Source of the DNA: Rhizobium sp. BK418
GTDB taxonomy: Bacteria > Pseudomonadota > Alphaproteobacteria > Rhizobiales > Rhizobiaceae
Direction: 5' to 3'
Assembly: GCF_004341105.1 (NCBI RefSeq)
Contig: NZ_SLZK01000002.1
Coordinates: 186,001-250,000, forward strand
Length of the DNA: 64,000 nucleotides
Below are positions 35,473-43,802 of this stretch, piece after piece. Position numbers and translations under genes: made by a program. The notes beneath the pieces were generated by a model that was not told the origin of the DNA, did no database searches, and saw only the letters and a program-made list of their open reading frames with translations. Position 1 is the stretch's first letter. Each line of letters begins with the position of its first letter.

Positions 35473-38381
35473 CCAAAGACCGCATGCTGCCGACGTCACC
35501 GTCCGGACGACTGATCGCGGTGATCGCAGCCCTCCTCCTGTCGGTATTCGCTCTTGCGGCGGGAACCGTGCAGGCGGCCGAACCGGTGAAGATTTCCCGT
35601 GACGACACCGCGCTGGATCTGACTGCCACGACGGAAATCTACGCCAATCAGGGCGAGGCCTTCCAGGTTTCCACCGCCGCTGGCGCCGACGGCATCCGCC
35701 GACGCATCGAAGTGCGTTCGAGTTCGGAAAACCATCAGGGCGACTGGGCGGTCTTTGCGCTTGCCAACGTTTCGGAAGAGCAGCTTGAGCGCGTGATCGT
35801 CGCGCCGCATTTCCGTCTCGTCAATTCGAAGCTCTTCTGGCCCGACCTCGGCTCGCAGCGCATCATCGCGATCACGCCGAGCGAAGGTTTTGCACTAGAC
35901 CGTCAGCCGAGCGACGATGCCGACGTCTTCCGCATCACGTTGAACCCCGGCGCGGTCATCACATTCGTCGCAGAGCTTGCGACGCCCAACCTGCCGCAGA
36001 TCTATCTGTGGGAGCCGGATGCCTATAAGGACACGATCAACGCCTTTACGCTCTATCGCGGCATCGTTCTCGGCATTGCGGGCCTGCTCGCGGTGTTCCT
36101 GACCATCCTTTTCGTCGTCAAGGGAACCTCGATGCTGCCGGCAACGGCGGCTCTCGCCTGGGCGGTGCTCGGCTATATCTGCGTCGATTTCGGCTTTCTC
36201 GGAAAGCTGATCAGTGTCGCCTCGGCGGATCAACGAATATGGCGCGCCTGTGCGGAGGTGGCGCTCGCCTCCAGCTTGGTCATCTTCCTGTTCACCTATC
36301 TCAATCTCAACCGATGGCATGTGCATCTGGGTTACGCGACGCTTGCCTGGGTGCTGGGTCTTGCCCTGCTGTTCGGCGTGGCGATCTACGATCCGTCGAT
36401 TGCGGCCGGCATTGCGCGGCTTTCCTTCGCGCTGACGGCGGCGATCGGCCTGCTGCTCATCATCTACCTTGGCTTCAACCGCTATGATCGCGCCATCCTG
36501 CTCGTGCCTGCCTGGGCTTTGACACTGGTCTGGCTATTCGGCGCGTGGCTGACGATTACCGGCCGGCTCGACAATGACATCATCCAACCCGCGCTCGGCG
36601 GCGGCCTCGTTCTCATCGTGCTCCTGATCGGTTTTACCGTGATGCAGCATGCCTTCGCGGGCGGGGCTTTCCAGCAGGGCCTGTTTTCCGATCTGGAGCG
36701 CCAGTCGCTGGCGTTGACGGGCTCGGGCGATATGGTCTGGGATTGGGATGTGGCGCGTGACCGCGTCGTCACCATCCCTGATGTTTCCGTCAAGCTCGGA
36801 CTTTCGCCGGGCACGATGCATGGAGCGGCACGCAACTGGCTGCCGCGACTGCATCCCGACGATCGCGACCGTTTTCGCGCCACGCTCGACGTGCTCCTGG
36901 AACATCGCCGCGGGCGGCTGAATCACGAATTCCGCATCCGCGCCGAAGACGGCCATTTCCATTGGCTCCTGATCCGCGCCCGGCCGGTTCTCGGTTCGAA
37001 TGGCGAGATCATCCGCTGCGTCGGCACGATCGTCGACGTTACCGAGCAGAAGAATTCCGTCGAGCGGTTGCTGCACGATGCACTGAACGACAATCTGACG
37101 GGCCTGCCGAACCGGCAGGTCTTCCTCGACCGCCTGCAGTCGGTGCTGACGCTGGCGCCGGGCGGCGAAACGCTGCGTCCGACCGTGATGGTGATCGATA
37201 TCGACCGCTACAAGCTGGTCAACGATTCGCTCGGCGTCGCGGCCGGCGACAATATTCTGATCGCGCTCACCCGTCGCCTGCGCCGGCTCCTGAAACCGCA
37301 GGATACGCTGGCGCGCCTTTCCGGCGATCAGTTCGGCCTCATCCTCGTTTCCGAGCACGATCCGGCGAAGATTGCTGACTTCGCCGATGCGATCAGCAAG
37401 GCGATCATGGTGCCGATCAACTTCTCCAATCGCGAGATCATTCTGACGGCTTCGGTCGGGCTCGCCACATGGGTCGACCGACAGGAGAGCGCATCGGGCC
37501 TGCTGAGTGATGCCGAACTTGCCATGTACCGCGCCAAGCGCGCCGGCGGCAACCGCGTCGAACCCTTCCAGCCGGCCTTCCGCGATTTCGGCACTGATCG
37601 CCTGCAGCTCGAATCGGATCTGCGCCGTGCCATCGAGCGCAAGGAGCTTTCGATGGTCTATCAACCAATCGCGCGGCTGGAGGATGTCGAAATCGCCGGT
37701 TTCGAGGCACTGATGCGCTGGGAGCATCCGAAGCGCGGCAATATCCCGCCGTCGGAATTCATCCCTATCGCCGAAGCGTCCGACATTATCGGCGCGCTTG
37801 GCATTTTCGCGCTGGAACAGGCGACCAACGATCTGATGGGATGGCAGAACCAGACCGGCGAGCTGCCGATCTTCGTTTCCATCAATCTGTCGAGCGTACA
37901 GCTTCTCAACAACGAGCTTTATGACGACGTTCGCTCGGTGCTGGCGAAGACCCATTGCGATCCGTCGCGGCTGAAGCTCGAGCTGACGGAATCCATGGTG
38001 ATGGAAAACCCGGAACAGGCGCGCCTCGTGCTGCAGAAGCTGAAAGAAGCTGGCCTCGGCCTGGCGCTCGATGATTTCGGCACGGGTTATTCGTCACTCG
38101 CCTACCTCACCCGCTTCCCCTTCGACACGATCAAGCTCGACAAGGCGCTGGTGCGTGACAATAGCGACAAGAAGGCGACCGTGCTGAGATCGGTCATCTC
38201 AATGGCGCGCGAGCTGGAGATGAAGGTGGTTGCCGAAGGTATCGAATCCAACGAGGATGCGATCGAGCTTGCCAAAATGGGCTGCAGCTATGGCCAAAGC
38301 TATCTCTTCGGGCCGCCGATGCCGTCGGAATCGGTGCTGCGTTTACTGAGGGAACGGTTTCCGCTGACGAAGCGGGCCTGA
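35469..38381 (+). CDS. membrane PAS-GGDEF-EAL protein, probable c-di-GMP phosphodiesterase
   Basis: A 970-aa inner-membrane signalling protein. A signal segment (ALLLSVFALAAGTVQA) is followed by a periplasmic beta domain (about 45-190, 7TMR-DISM-like), about seven membrane helices (about 195-400), a PAS domain (about 405-525, GDMVWDWD), a GGDEF domain (about 530-695) and an EAL domain (about 705-960). In the GGDEF site the signature reads SGDQF, so diguanylate cyclase activity is unlikely. The EAL domain keeps EALMR, ELTES, DDFGTGYSS, IKLDK and VVAEGIES, the catalytic set. It should degrade c-di-GMP, tuned by periplasmic and PAS input. The start ATG overlaps the GNAT stop (ATGA). Confidence 0.92.
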   Translation: MTKDRMLPTSPSGRLIAVIAALLLSVFALAAGTVQAAEPVKISRDDTALDLTATTEIYANQGEAFQVSTAAGADGIRRRIEVRSSSENHQGDWAVFALANVSEEQLERVIVAPHFRLVNSKLFWPDLGSQRIIAITPSEGFALDRQPSDDADVFRITLNPGAVITFVAELATPNLPQIYLWEPDAYKDTINAFTLYRGIVLGIAGLLAVFLTILFVVKGTSMLPATAALAWAVLGYICVDFGFLGKLISVASADQRIWRACAEVALASSLVIFLFTYLNLNRWHVHLGYATLAWVLGLALLFGVAIYDPSIAAGIARLSFALTAAIGLLLIIYLGFNRYDRAILLVPAWALTLVWLFGAWLTITGRLDNDIIQPALGGGLVLIVLLIGFTVMQHAFAGGAFQQGLFSDLERQSLALTGSGDMVWDWDVARDRVVTIPDVSVKLGLSPGTMHGAARNWLPRLHPDDRDRFRATLDVLLEHRRGRLNHEFRIRAEDGHFHWLLIRARPVLGSNGEIIRCVGTIVDVTEQKNSVERLLHDALNDNLTGLPNRQVFLDRLQSVLTLAPGGETLRPTVMVIDIDRYKLVNDSLGVAAGDNILIALTRRLRRLLKPQDTLARLSGDQFGLILVSEHDPAKIADFADAISKAIMVPINFSNREIILTASVGLATWVDRQESASGLLSDAELAMYRAKRAGGNRVEPFQPAFRDFGTDRLQLESDLRRAIERKELSMVYQPIARLEDVEIAGFEALMRWEHPKRGNIPPSEFIPIAEASDIIGALGIFALEQATNDLMGWQNQTGELPIFVSINLSSVQLLNNELYDDVRSVLAKTHCDPSRLKLELTESMVMENPEQARLVLQKLKEAGLGLALDDFGTGYSSLAYLTRFPFDTIKLDKALVRDNSDKKATVLRSVISMARELEMKVVAEGIESNEDAIELAKMGCSYGQSYLFGPPMPSESVLRLLRERFPLTKRA

Positions 38382-38513
38382 TCCCATGGCGTTCGGCGGC
38401 TTTTTCCGGGGCATTCGAGCCCATCCGATCGATATGACCTTCCTTGCCTGTGACGGTCATTGACCATTGGCGGCCGATGTGCGCCTGTGACTCAGCGCAA
38501 CAAGGAAAATCCG

Positions 38514-38939
38514 ATGCTCAAGCTATTGCTCGCCCTCTCGATGGGCGCCTTTTGCGTCTCTCCCCTCTACGCCACCGAAATTCACCCTGCCGCGCTGAGC
38601 TGCCAGGCGGCAGAAGAGCCAGGGCGTTGTGAAAAATTGAAGAAGGACTTCAAAGCGGCCTATGCGCTCGCCCACAAGGGAGATCACGGTGCACAGGTCA
38701 TCGTGGCCTTCTGCCTCTCTACCGGTTGCCGCGGCGCTGTGATCATCGACAAGGTCGCTGCTTGCAGCTGGCATATCGTTATAGCCAATTCCGGCGCGGC
38801 CACCGTGATCGATGGCTCCAACCTCAAGGATACCTGCCGTCCAATGACGCAAGAGCAGAAGACCGCTGCACGTGTCCTGTCCAGCGAACTCGTCCGCAAT
38901 ATCTATAACCGTCCGGTGACGGCGGCGGACCAGATGTAG
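38514..38939 (+). CDS. secreted small Cys-containing protein
   Basis: A 141-aa exported protein. The signal peptide MLKLLLALSMGAFCVSPLYA is followed by a mature part with six cysteines (LSCQ, RCEK, AFCLSTGC, ACSW, DTCRP), which probably form disulfides. AAGGAAAA precedes ATG 38514. No family is recognised. It may be cotranscribed with nothing, since the EAL gene ends 130 bases earlier and the Dabb gene has its own ribosome site 100 bases later. Confidence 0.65.
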   Translation: MLKLLLALSMGAFCVSPLYATEIHPAALSCQAAEEPGRCEKLKKDFKAAYALAHKGDHGAQVIVAFCLSTGCRGAVIIDKVAACSWHIVIANSGAATVIDGSNLKDTCRPMTQEQKTAARVLSSELVRNIYNRPVTAADQM

Positions 38940-39041
38940 GCTGGCTGGTGTTTACAGGTCTGGAGACCGTTGAAGCGAAATACCATTGCCCTTATCGCCA
39001 TCGCCGTTATGCTGCCGAAAAACACAACCAGGAGGCACCCT

Positions 39042-39350
39042 ATGATCCTGCACTGCGTATTCATGCGGCTGAAGAGCGCTATGACACCAGATGACAAGCA
39101 GGCGCTGTTCGATGCGATCGTGGCGCTGAAGCAGGTGATACCGGGTATTCTGGATATCAAATACGGGCCGAATGTTTCACCCGAGGGGCTGCATGGCGGT
39201 TTCGTCGACGGCTTTGCCGTGACCTTCGAGAGCCCCGAGGCCCGAGACGGCTATCTGGTGCATCCCGAACACGTGGCCGTCGGCGAGCGCATCGTCTCGT
39301 CGACGGATGGAGGCCTGGCCGGCCTCCTGGTCTTCGATCTCGTTACTTGA
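39042..39350 (+). CDS. stress-responsive alpha/beta barrel (Dabb) protein
   Basis: A 102-aa Dabb-domain protein: ILHCVFMRLKSAMTPDDKQALFDAIVAL, DIKYGPNVSPEGL and YLVHPEHVAVGE are the family landmarks. These dimeric ferredoxin-like barrels bind small ligands or act as cyclases or lyases; the function here is unknown. AGGAGG precedes ATG 39042. It is convergent with the zinc-binding protein gene, with a palindromic element between them. Confidence 0.85.
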   Translation: MILHCVFMRLKSAMTPDDKQALFDAIVALKQVIPGILDIKYGPNVSPEGLHGGFVDGFAVTFESPEARDGYLVHPEHVAVGERIVSSTDGGLAGLLVFDLVT

Positions 39351-39355
39351 CGAAG

Positions 39356-39398
39356 CAATTCCAGGAAAAGTGTGCAGCGGTTCTCCGTCCGGAATTGA
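39356..39398. repeat. rhizobial-type palindromic intergenic element
   Basis: GCAATTCC, AGGAAAA, a spacer, TTCTCC and GGAATTG form an interrupted hairpin (outer stem CAATTCC/GGAATTG, inner GGAAAA/TTCTCC with one mismatch). The sequence looks like a palindrome frequently scattered between genes in rhizobial genomes. Here it separates two convergent genes and may terminate both. Confidence 0.5.
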
Positions 39399-39415
39399 GT
39401 CTGGCCGAAGTATGC

Positions 39416-40315
39416 TCAGCTCGACTTTGCCATGGCAGCGGAGAGCTGGTCGACATTGTAGCGGAACATCTTCTCGTAGGTCGGTGCCGGACCTTTCACA
39501 TCCGATAGCGATTCGACGTAAAGCTCGCCGCCGGGTTCAGCGCCGGTTGCCGTGGCGACCTGCTTGATGAGGCGCGGATCATTGGAATTTTCGAAGAAGT
39601 AGGTCTTCACGTGTTCCTGCTTGATCTGCTCGATCAGCTTGGAGACATCGGCGGCGGAGGCTTCGCTTTCTGTCGAGAGGCCAATCGGTGCGAGAAAGCT
39701 GACATTATATTCGCGGCCAAAATAGCCGAAGGCATCGTGGCTCGTCAGCACCTTGCGTCGGTCATCGGCGATCTTGTCGAATTTGGAATGCGCATAGGCA
39801 TTCAGTTCATCAAGTTTGTGAATATATTTCTCGGCATTGGCCTTGAAGGCTGCGGCGTCAACTGGATCGGCGTCGGACAATGCCTTCTCGATATTGGCGA
39901 CCCAGACCTTCACATTGACGGGACTGTTCCAGACATGCGGGTCGGTGACGGTCTTACCGTCCTCTTCCATGGTGCGGGTGTTAATACCCTCGGAAACCGT
40001 GACTGGCTTGCCCTTGTAGCCGGAGGCGGTGATCAGCCGATCCATCCAGCCTTCCAGCCCCTCGCCGCTGACGAAGGTCACTTTTGCGGCATTCAGCGCC
40101 TTGGCATCAGCCGGCGACGGCTCGAATTCGTGGGGATCGCCATTCGGGCCGACGAGGCTCGTGACCTTGACATGGTCGCCGCCGACCTGGCGGACGACAT
40201 CGGCGAGCACCGTGAAGGAGGCGACGACCTTCAGGGTCTCGGCCGAAGCCGGCACAGCCGAAAGCGTTATCAATACAGGCAAGGAGGCGGAGAGAATCAG
40301 TTTGCGAGGTATCAT
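39416..40315 (-). CDS. aztC: zinc ABC transporter, periplasmic binding protein (AztC/ZnuA family)
   Basis: Cluster-9 metal-binding protein of 299 aa. The signal peptide ends about residue 25 (VPASAE). Metal ligands appear as His in GDPHEFEPSP, His in TDPHVWNSP and His in LTSHDAFGYFG, with Asp in ENSNDPRL, typical of zinc proteins. The His-rich loop of classical ZnuA is missing. LGLSTESEASAADVSKLI and LYVESLSD are shared with AztC proteins. It is third in a unit with permease and ATPase, and a Zur box precedes the operon, so zinc is the likely substrate. The Azt name is a judgement; ZnuA is the alternative. Confidence 0.85.
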   Translation of the reverse strand: MIPRKLILSASLPVLITLSAVPASAETLKVVASFTVLADVVRQVGGDHVKVTSLVGPNGDPHEFEPSPADAKALNAAKVTFVSGEGLEGWMDRLITASGYKGKPVTVSEGINTRTMEEDGKTVTDPHVWNSPVNVKVWVANIEKALSDADPVDAAAFKANAEKYIHKLDELNAYAHSKFDKIADDRRKVLTSHDAFGYFGREYNVSFLAPIGLSTESEASAADVSKLIEQIKQEHVKTYFFENSNDPRLIKQVATATGAEPGGELYVESLSDVKGPAPTYEKMFRYNVDQLSAAMAKSS

Positions 40316-40330
40316 CGGTGTCTCCTGTGA

Positions 40331-41203
40331 TCAGCCCTTCAGATGCGGGCGGGGGAAGAAGCGCCGGGCAAGGCCCGACGGTGCGAAGAAGATCGAAAGG
40401 CCATAGAGCAGCGCCGCGGTCATGATGATCGTCGGGCCGGAGGCAAGTTCGAGATGATACGAAGCGATGAGGCCGAGATAGCCGGAAGCCGCCGCACTTG
40501 CCGCCGCGAAGAGCATCATGATTGGCAGGCTGCGGGACCAGAGTTGGGCGACCGCAGCCGGCAGCATCATCAGGCCGACGGCCATCAGCGTGCCGAGCGC
40601 CTGGAAGCTTGCGACGAGATTCAGCACCACCAGCAGCAGGAAGAGGAAATGATAGACGGGTCCGCGCCCGCCGACGGCACGCAGGAAGCCAGGGTCGAAG
40701 CATTCAGCAACCAGCGGCCGGTAGATGATGGCAAGCACCAGCAGCGTTAGTGAGGCGATGGCACCGATCTGTGTCAGCGCCGGCGCGTCGATCGCGAGGA
40801 TCGTGCCGAAAAGCACATGAAGCAGATCGATGTTGGAACCGCGGAGCGAGACGATGAGCACGCCGAGCGCCAGCGACGCGAGATAGAAGCTTGCAAAGCT
40901 CGCGTCCTCCTGCAGTACCGTCATGCGGCTGACGACACCCGACAGAAGCGCGACGGAAAGGCCCGCGACAAGTCCACCGATACCCATCGCCGTCAACGAC
41001 AGCGAGCCGGCGACCAGATAGCCTATTGCCGCACCGGGCAACACCGCATGGCTCATGGCATCGCCCATGAGGCTCATGCGGCGAAGCATGAGGAAAACGC
41101 CAATGGGGCCGGAACCGAGCCCGAGGCAGAGGCAGGCAACGAGCGCCCGGCGCATGAAGCCGTAATCGGCAAAAGGGGCGAAGAAGATCTCGTAGGCTGT
41201 CAT
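40331..41203 (-). CDS. aztB: zinc ABC transporter permease
   Basis: A 290-aa inner-membrane permease of the ABC-3 family with about eight helices (ALVACLCLGLGSGPIGVFLML, VLPGAAIGYLVAGSLSLTAMG, LASLALGVLIVSL, LTLLVLAIIYRPLVAECFDP, YHFLFLLLVVLNLVASFQALGTLMAVGLMMLPAA). The ATPase-contact segment GDAMSHAVLPG is present. It forms the pore of the transporter with the ATPase, whose stop overlaps its start by four bases (ATGA). The gap to aztC is 15 bases. Confidence 0.9.
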   Translation of the reverse strand: MTAYEIFFAPFADYGFMRRALVACLCLGLGSGPIGVFLMLRRMSLMGDAMSHAVLPGAAIGYLVAGSLSLTAMGIGGLVAGLSVALLSGVVSRMTVLQEDASFASFYLASLALGVLIVSLRGSNIDLLHVLFGTILAIDAPALTQIGAIASLTLLVLAIIYRPLVAECFDPGFLRAVGGRGPVYHFLFLLLVVLNLVASFQALGTLMAVGLMMLPAAVAQLWSRSLPIMMLFAAASAAASGYLGLIASYHLELASGPTIIMTAALLYGLSIFFAPSGLARRFFPRPHLKG

Positions 41204-41943
41204 GTCGCCGGCACCCCGCAGGCTTCGGCATCTTCATCCCAGCGCTCGGCCATGGCACGAGCCTGCAGAAGATTGGCGGATGACATGACTTGCTGCGTCG
41301 GCCCCCAGCCGATCAGCCTGCGGGCGAGCAGCAGGGTCTCCGGGAAATATTCCCTCACCTGTTCGAAATCATGGAGCACCGCAATCACGGTCCGTCCATC
41401 GCCGTGCCAACGGACGACAATGTCGAGCAAATCCCTTGTCGTGCGGGCATCGATGGCAGCGAAGGGTTCGTCAAGCAGGATAATACGGGCATCCTGCAGC
41501 AGCAGGCGGGCAAAGAGCACGCGCTGGAACTGACCGGCCGAAAGCGAGCCGATATGCCGCTTCTCGAATCCTTCCAGACCGACCGTGGCGAGTGCGGCAC
41601 CCGCGCGCGCAACGTCTTGCTTTGCAATGCGGCCAAAAGCACCCGCCTGGCGCCAGCTTCCCAGCAGCACAGTATCCACAACCGAAATCGGGAAGCGTCT
41701 GTTGATCTCCGCCGCCTGTGGGAGATAGCCGAAATCGGTGCGTTGCATCAGGTGTTCCACACGTCCCTCTACAGGGCGCAGTTCCCCCATGATCGCCTTC
41801 AGCAGCGTGGATTTTCCCGCGCCATTCGGCCCGGCAATCGCCGTCATGCTGCCAGACCGGAAAGTACCTGAGAGATGATGGACAGCGGGGTGGCGATCAT
41901 AGGAGACAGTGAGATTGTCGAGGCGGATCTCGGGCGGGCTCAT
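41200..41943 (-). CDS. aztA: zinc ABC transporter ATPase
   Basis: A 247-aa ABC ATPase. Walker A GPNGAGKSTLLKAI (about residue 40), Q-loop GYLPQAAEI, signature LSAGQFQRVLFARLL, Walker B ARIILLDEPFAAID and H-loop VIAVLHDFEQV are all intact. It drives metal uptake together with the permease and binding protein. The start overlaps the stop of the 44-aa membrane peptide gene (ATGA), and its stop overlaps the permease start, so all four genes should be translated as a chain. Confidence 0.92.
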   Translation of the reverse strand: MSPPEIRLDNLTVSYDRHPAVHHLSGTFRSGSMTAIAGPNGAGKSTLLKAIMGELRPVEGRVEHLMQRTDFGYLPQAAEINRRFPISVVDTVLLGSWRQAGAFGRIAKQDVARAGAALATVGLEGFEKRHIGSLSAGQFQRVLFARLLLQDARIILLDEPFAAIDARTTRDLLDIVVRWHGDGRTVIAVLHDFEQVREYFPETLLLARRLIGWGPTQQVMSSANLLQARAMAERWDEDAEACGVPAT

Positions 41944-42074
41944 GGCAACAGAACTGCCCAGTAAATTGCGAGCCAGAGAACCGCGGCGATAGCGAGGGCA
42001 CCACAGGTGCGTAGAAGCGCAGATTGCCCGAGAAGACTGACGGCGAGACGTTCAGGGGCGGGGGCGGATCGCAT
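41940..42074 (-). CDS. 44-aa single-span membrane peptide, first gene of the zinc operon
   Basis: A short gene starting at ATG 42074 (ATG 42080 is also in frame) with AAGGA about seven bases upstream of 42074. It encodes MRSAPAPERLAVSLLGQSAL then a hydrophobic segment (about 26-43, GALAIAAVLWLAIYWAVL) ending at LLP. Its TGA overlaps the ATG of the ATPase gene (ATGA). The position directly after the Zur box and the strict coupling suggest it is a real component or leader peptide of the transporter, not noise. No family is recognised. It could stabilise or regulate the permease, or simply couple translation. Confidence 0.55.
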   Translation of the reverse strand: MRSAPAPERLAVSLLGQSALLRTCGALAIAAVLWLAIYWAVLLP

Positions 42075-42086
42075 GCTCATTCCTTT

Positions 42087-42114
42087 TATGTAATAACGTA
42101 TATGTAATAACGTA
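42087..42114. repeat. two adjacent 14-bp direct repeats in the zinc operon promoter
   Basis: TATGTAATAACGTA occurs twice back to back (42087-42100, 42101-42114). It contains the half-site GTTAT of the neighbouring Zur box and may be an extra or weaker Zur site. Confidence 0.6.
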
Positions 42115-42116
42115 AC

Positions 42117-42131
42117 TGTTATGTTATAACA
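42117..42131. promoter_or_regulatory. Zur box
   Basis: TGTTAT-GTT-ATAACA, a perfect inverted repeat that matches the core of the Zur consensus (TGTTATANTATAACA). It is 43 bases upstream of the 44-aa gene. Zur with zinc would repress the operon. Confidence 0.75.
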
Positions 42132-42209
42132 ATTGCGGCAGGAATGAGGCAGGGAACGTGATTGATCCGCTAGGCGCGCATCTCGGCGATCATGGATCGA
42201 AAGACTGAG

Positions 42210-42237
42210 AAAAATAAAAGGGCGCCCGAAGGCGCCC
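42210..42237 (-). terminator. terminator of the peroxiredoxin gene
   Basis: On the minus strand GGGCGCC/GGCGCCC with a TTCG tetraloop, followed by TTTTATTTTT. It lies 27 bases after the stop. Confidence 0.88.
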
Positions 42238-42263
42238 CTGCATCTGACTTGAGAAGATCAATC

Positions 42264-42749
42264 TCAGAGCTGCTCAAGCATAGCAGCTGCGCCGGAAACG
42301 GTTGCCTGGCCAGGTGATTCCTCGACATTGAGCAACTTCACAACGCCGTCTTCAACCAGCATGGAATAGCGCTTGGAACGAACCCCGAGGCCGCCGGCGG
42401 AGAGATCGGCATCGAGGCCGACTGCCTTGGTGAAGCCGGCGTCCCAGTCGGCGAGGAAATGGATCTTGCCGAGACCGCCGGAAGACTGTGCCCAGGCGCC
42501 CATGACATGCCAGTCGTTGACGGCGAGAACGGCGATATCGTCGACGCCCTTTGCGAGAATGGCATCACGGTTTTCCAGATAGCCCGGCAGATGGTTCAGC
42601 GAACAGGTGGGTGTGAAGGCGCCGGGCACTGCAAAGAGCACAACGCGCTTGCCGCCAAAAAGCTGCTCGGTGGTGGTTTCGACGGGGCCGTCGGCCGTCT
42701 TTTCCTTGAAAGTGACGGCAGGAAGCTTGTCGCCGATCGCGATGGTCAT
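42264..42749 (-). CDS. peroxiredoxin (Prx5 type)
   Basis: A 161-aa cytosolic thiol peroxidase that reduces H2O2 and alkyl hydroperoxides. The peroxidatic Cys lies in the signature PGAFTPTCSLNHLPGY near residue 48, with Arg in the later segment LGVRSKRYSM. A resolving cysteine is not visible, so it is probably a 1-Cys enzyme regenerated by glutathione or glutaredoxin. The glutaredoxin domain found fused in some bacterial homologues is absent. ATG 42749 with AGGAGATAA upstream. A strong terminator follows. Confidence 0.92.
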   Translation of the reverse strand: MTIAIGDKLPAVTFKEKTADGPVETTTEQLFGGKRVVLFAVPGAFTPTCSLNHLPGYLENRDAILAKGVDDIAVLAVNDWHVMGAWAQSSGGLGKIHFLADWDAGFTKAVGLDADLSAGGLGVRSKRYSMLVEDGVVKLLNVEESPGQATVSGAAAMLEQL

Positions 42750-42821
42750 GGATTATCTCCTCGGTTCTGGCTGATCGCGGCCGCGCCGCGTGCGGAATTG
42801 AGAGGGGACTATAAGACGCGA

Positions 42822-43661
42822 TCATTCAAAGGCAAGCGTGGTTTCCATGGTCTGCGAACCATCGATGATCAGCACACTCCACTGCTTGCCGTGGATGTCA
42901 TAATTCTTCGGCAGCTTGCCGATGGAAATATCGGTAGCATAGGCCTTGCCGCCGCGGGCAGTATTCATCTGTTTGGTGAAGGCATAACCACTCGGCCCGG
43001 TGACAATGATATCAGGCGTCCCGCTCCCCTCTTCCGGCAGGGTGATCTTCAGCGAAAGCTGCTTCAGATCGGGCGACATGGCATATGCCACGATCTCGAA
43101 ATCCGCGGACGGCGCTTCGGGAAGGCGGGCAGCCGCACTCTGAAGGATCATTTCCTCCTGCGGCCGCGACATTGCCGCAGCTCCGATCTTCAGTGAAAAC
43201 TGCGCCTGGAATGGGATACAGATGTCCTTGCAGATACCGATGAAGGCTGTGGCATCGAACAAAACCGGACCTGCCTTCGAGGCCGTCAGCGATAGTGGCA
43301 GGGTCACCGGCGCGTCATAGCCGATATCCTCGACTTTGCCATTGGAAATAAGTTTGGGAACGGGGTAGGAAATGGCATCGAGCGTCACGCCGCTCTGCGG
43401 TGCTATCGTGATCTGCGGGGGGATGCCGTTATTGCCCGGTTCACGCCAATAAGTGATCCAGCCGGGCTTGGGCTCGATCTGCAAACCGGCGCGTATGTGG
43501 CCATTGCCATCAGGCGGCAGCGCCACGAGGCGCATCCGGCCACTTTCGTTCTCGGCCCAATCACTCATCTCCGCATAGGCCGAATGAAACAGGCCAAGTA
43601 TGGGCACAGCCGAAATGAGTATGATTAATACGGCTCGCTGGAGCAATAAAATAACTCTCAT
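42822..43661 (-). CDS. free-standing DsbD N-terminal-domain protein
   Basis: A 279-aa protein. The signal peptide (MRVILLLQRAVLIILISAVPILG ... SAYA) precedes a periplasmic immunoglobulin-like domain of the DsbD-alpha type, with the Cys pair in FIGICKDICIPFQAQF (Cys-x3-Cys). The eight-helix DsbD-beta membrane domain and the thioredoxin-like gamma domain are not present in this gene and not adjacent. It may accept electrons from a separate CcdA/DsbD-like membrane protein or serve a copper or cytochrome assembly role. Met at 43661 starts the signal peptide; ATG 43712 gives a longer, less likely form. Confidence 0.8.
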   Translation of the reverse strand: MRVILLLQRAVLIILISAVPILGLFHSAYAEMSDWAENESGRMRLVALPPDGNGHIRAGLQIEPKPGWITYWREPGNNGIPPQITIAPQSGVTLDAISYPVPKLISNGKVEDIGYDAPVTLPLSLTASKAGPVLFDATAFIGICKDICIPFQAQFSLKIGAAAMSRPQEEMILQSAAARLPEAPSADFEIVAYAMSPDLKQLSLKITLPEEGSGTPDIIVTGPSGYAFTKQMNTARGGKAYATDISIGKLPKNYDIHGKQWSVLIIDGSQTMETTLAFE

Positions 43662-43802
43662 GGAACAAAGGTTTACCGAAATTTGCCATTTGCCGCCAGA
43701 AGCCCTGCCCATTTAAATCTTCATTTTCGGTTGATTGATCTGTGACATTGGCCCATGCTTCCCCTGTCGGAGCCTTTGTGTGATCTGGCGGCAGGAGGAA
43801 CC

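Noticed and set aside
36534..37955. Minus-strand frame of about 470 codons opposite the EAL protein gene
   Set aside because: Complement of conserved GGDEF/EAL sequence with no domain of its own.
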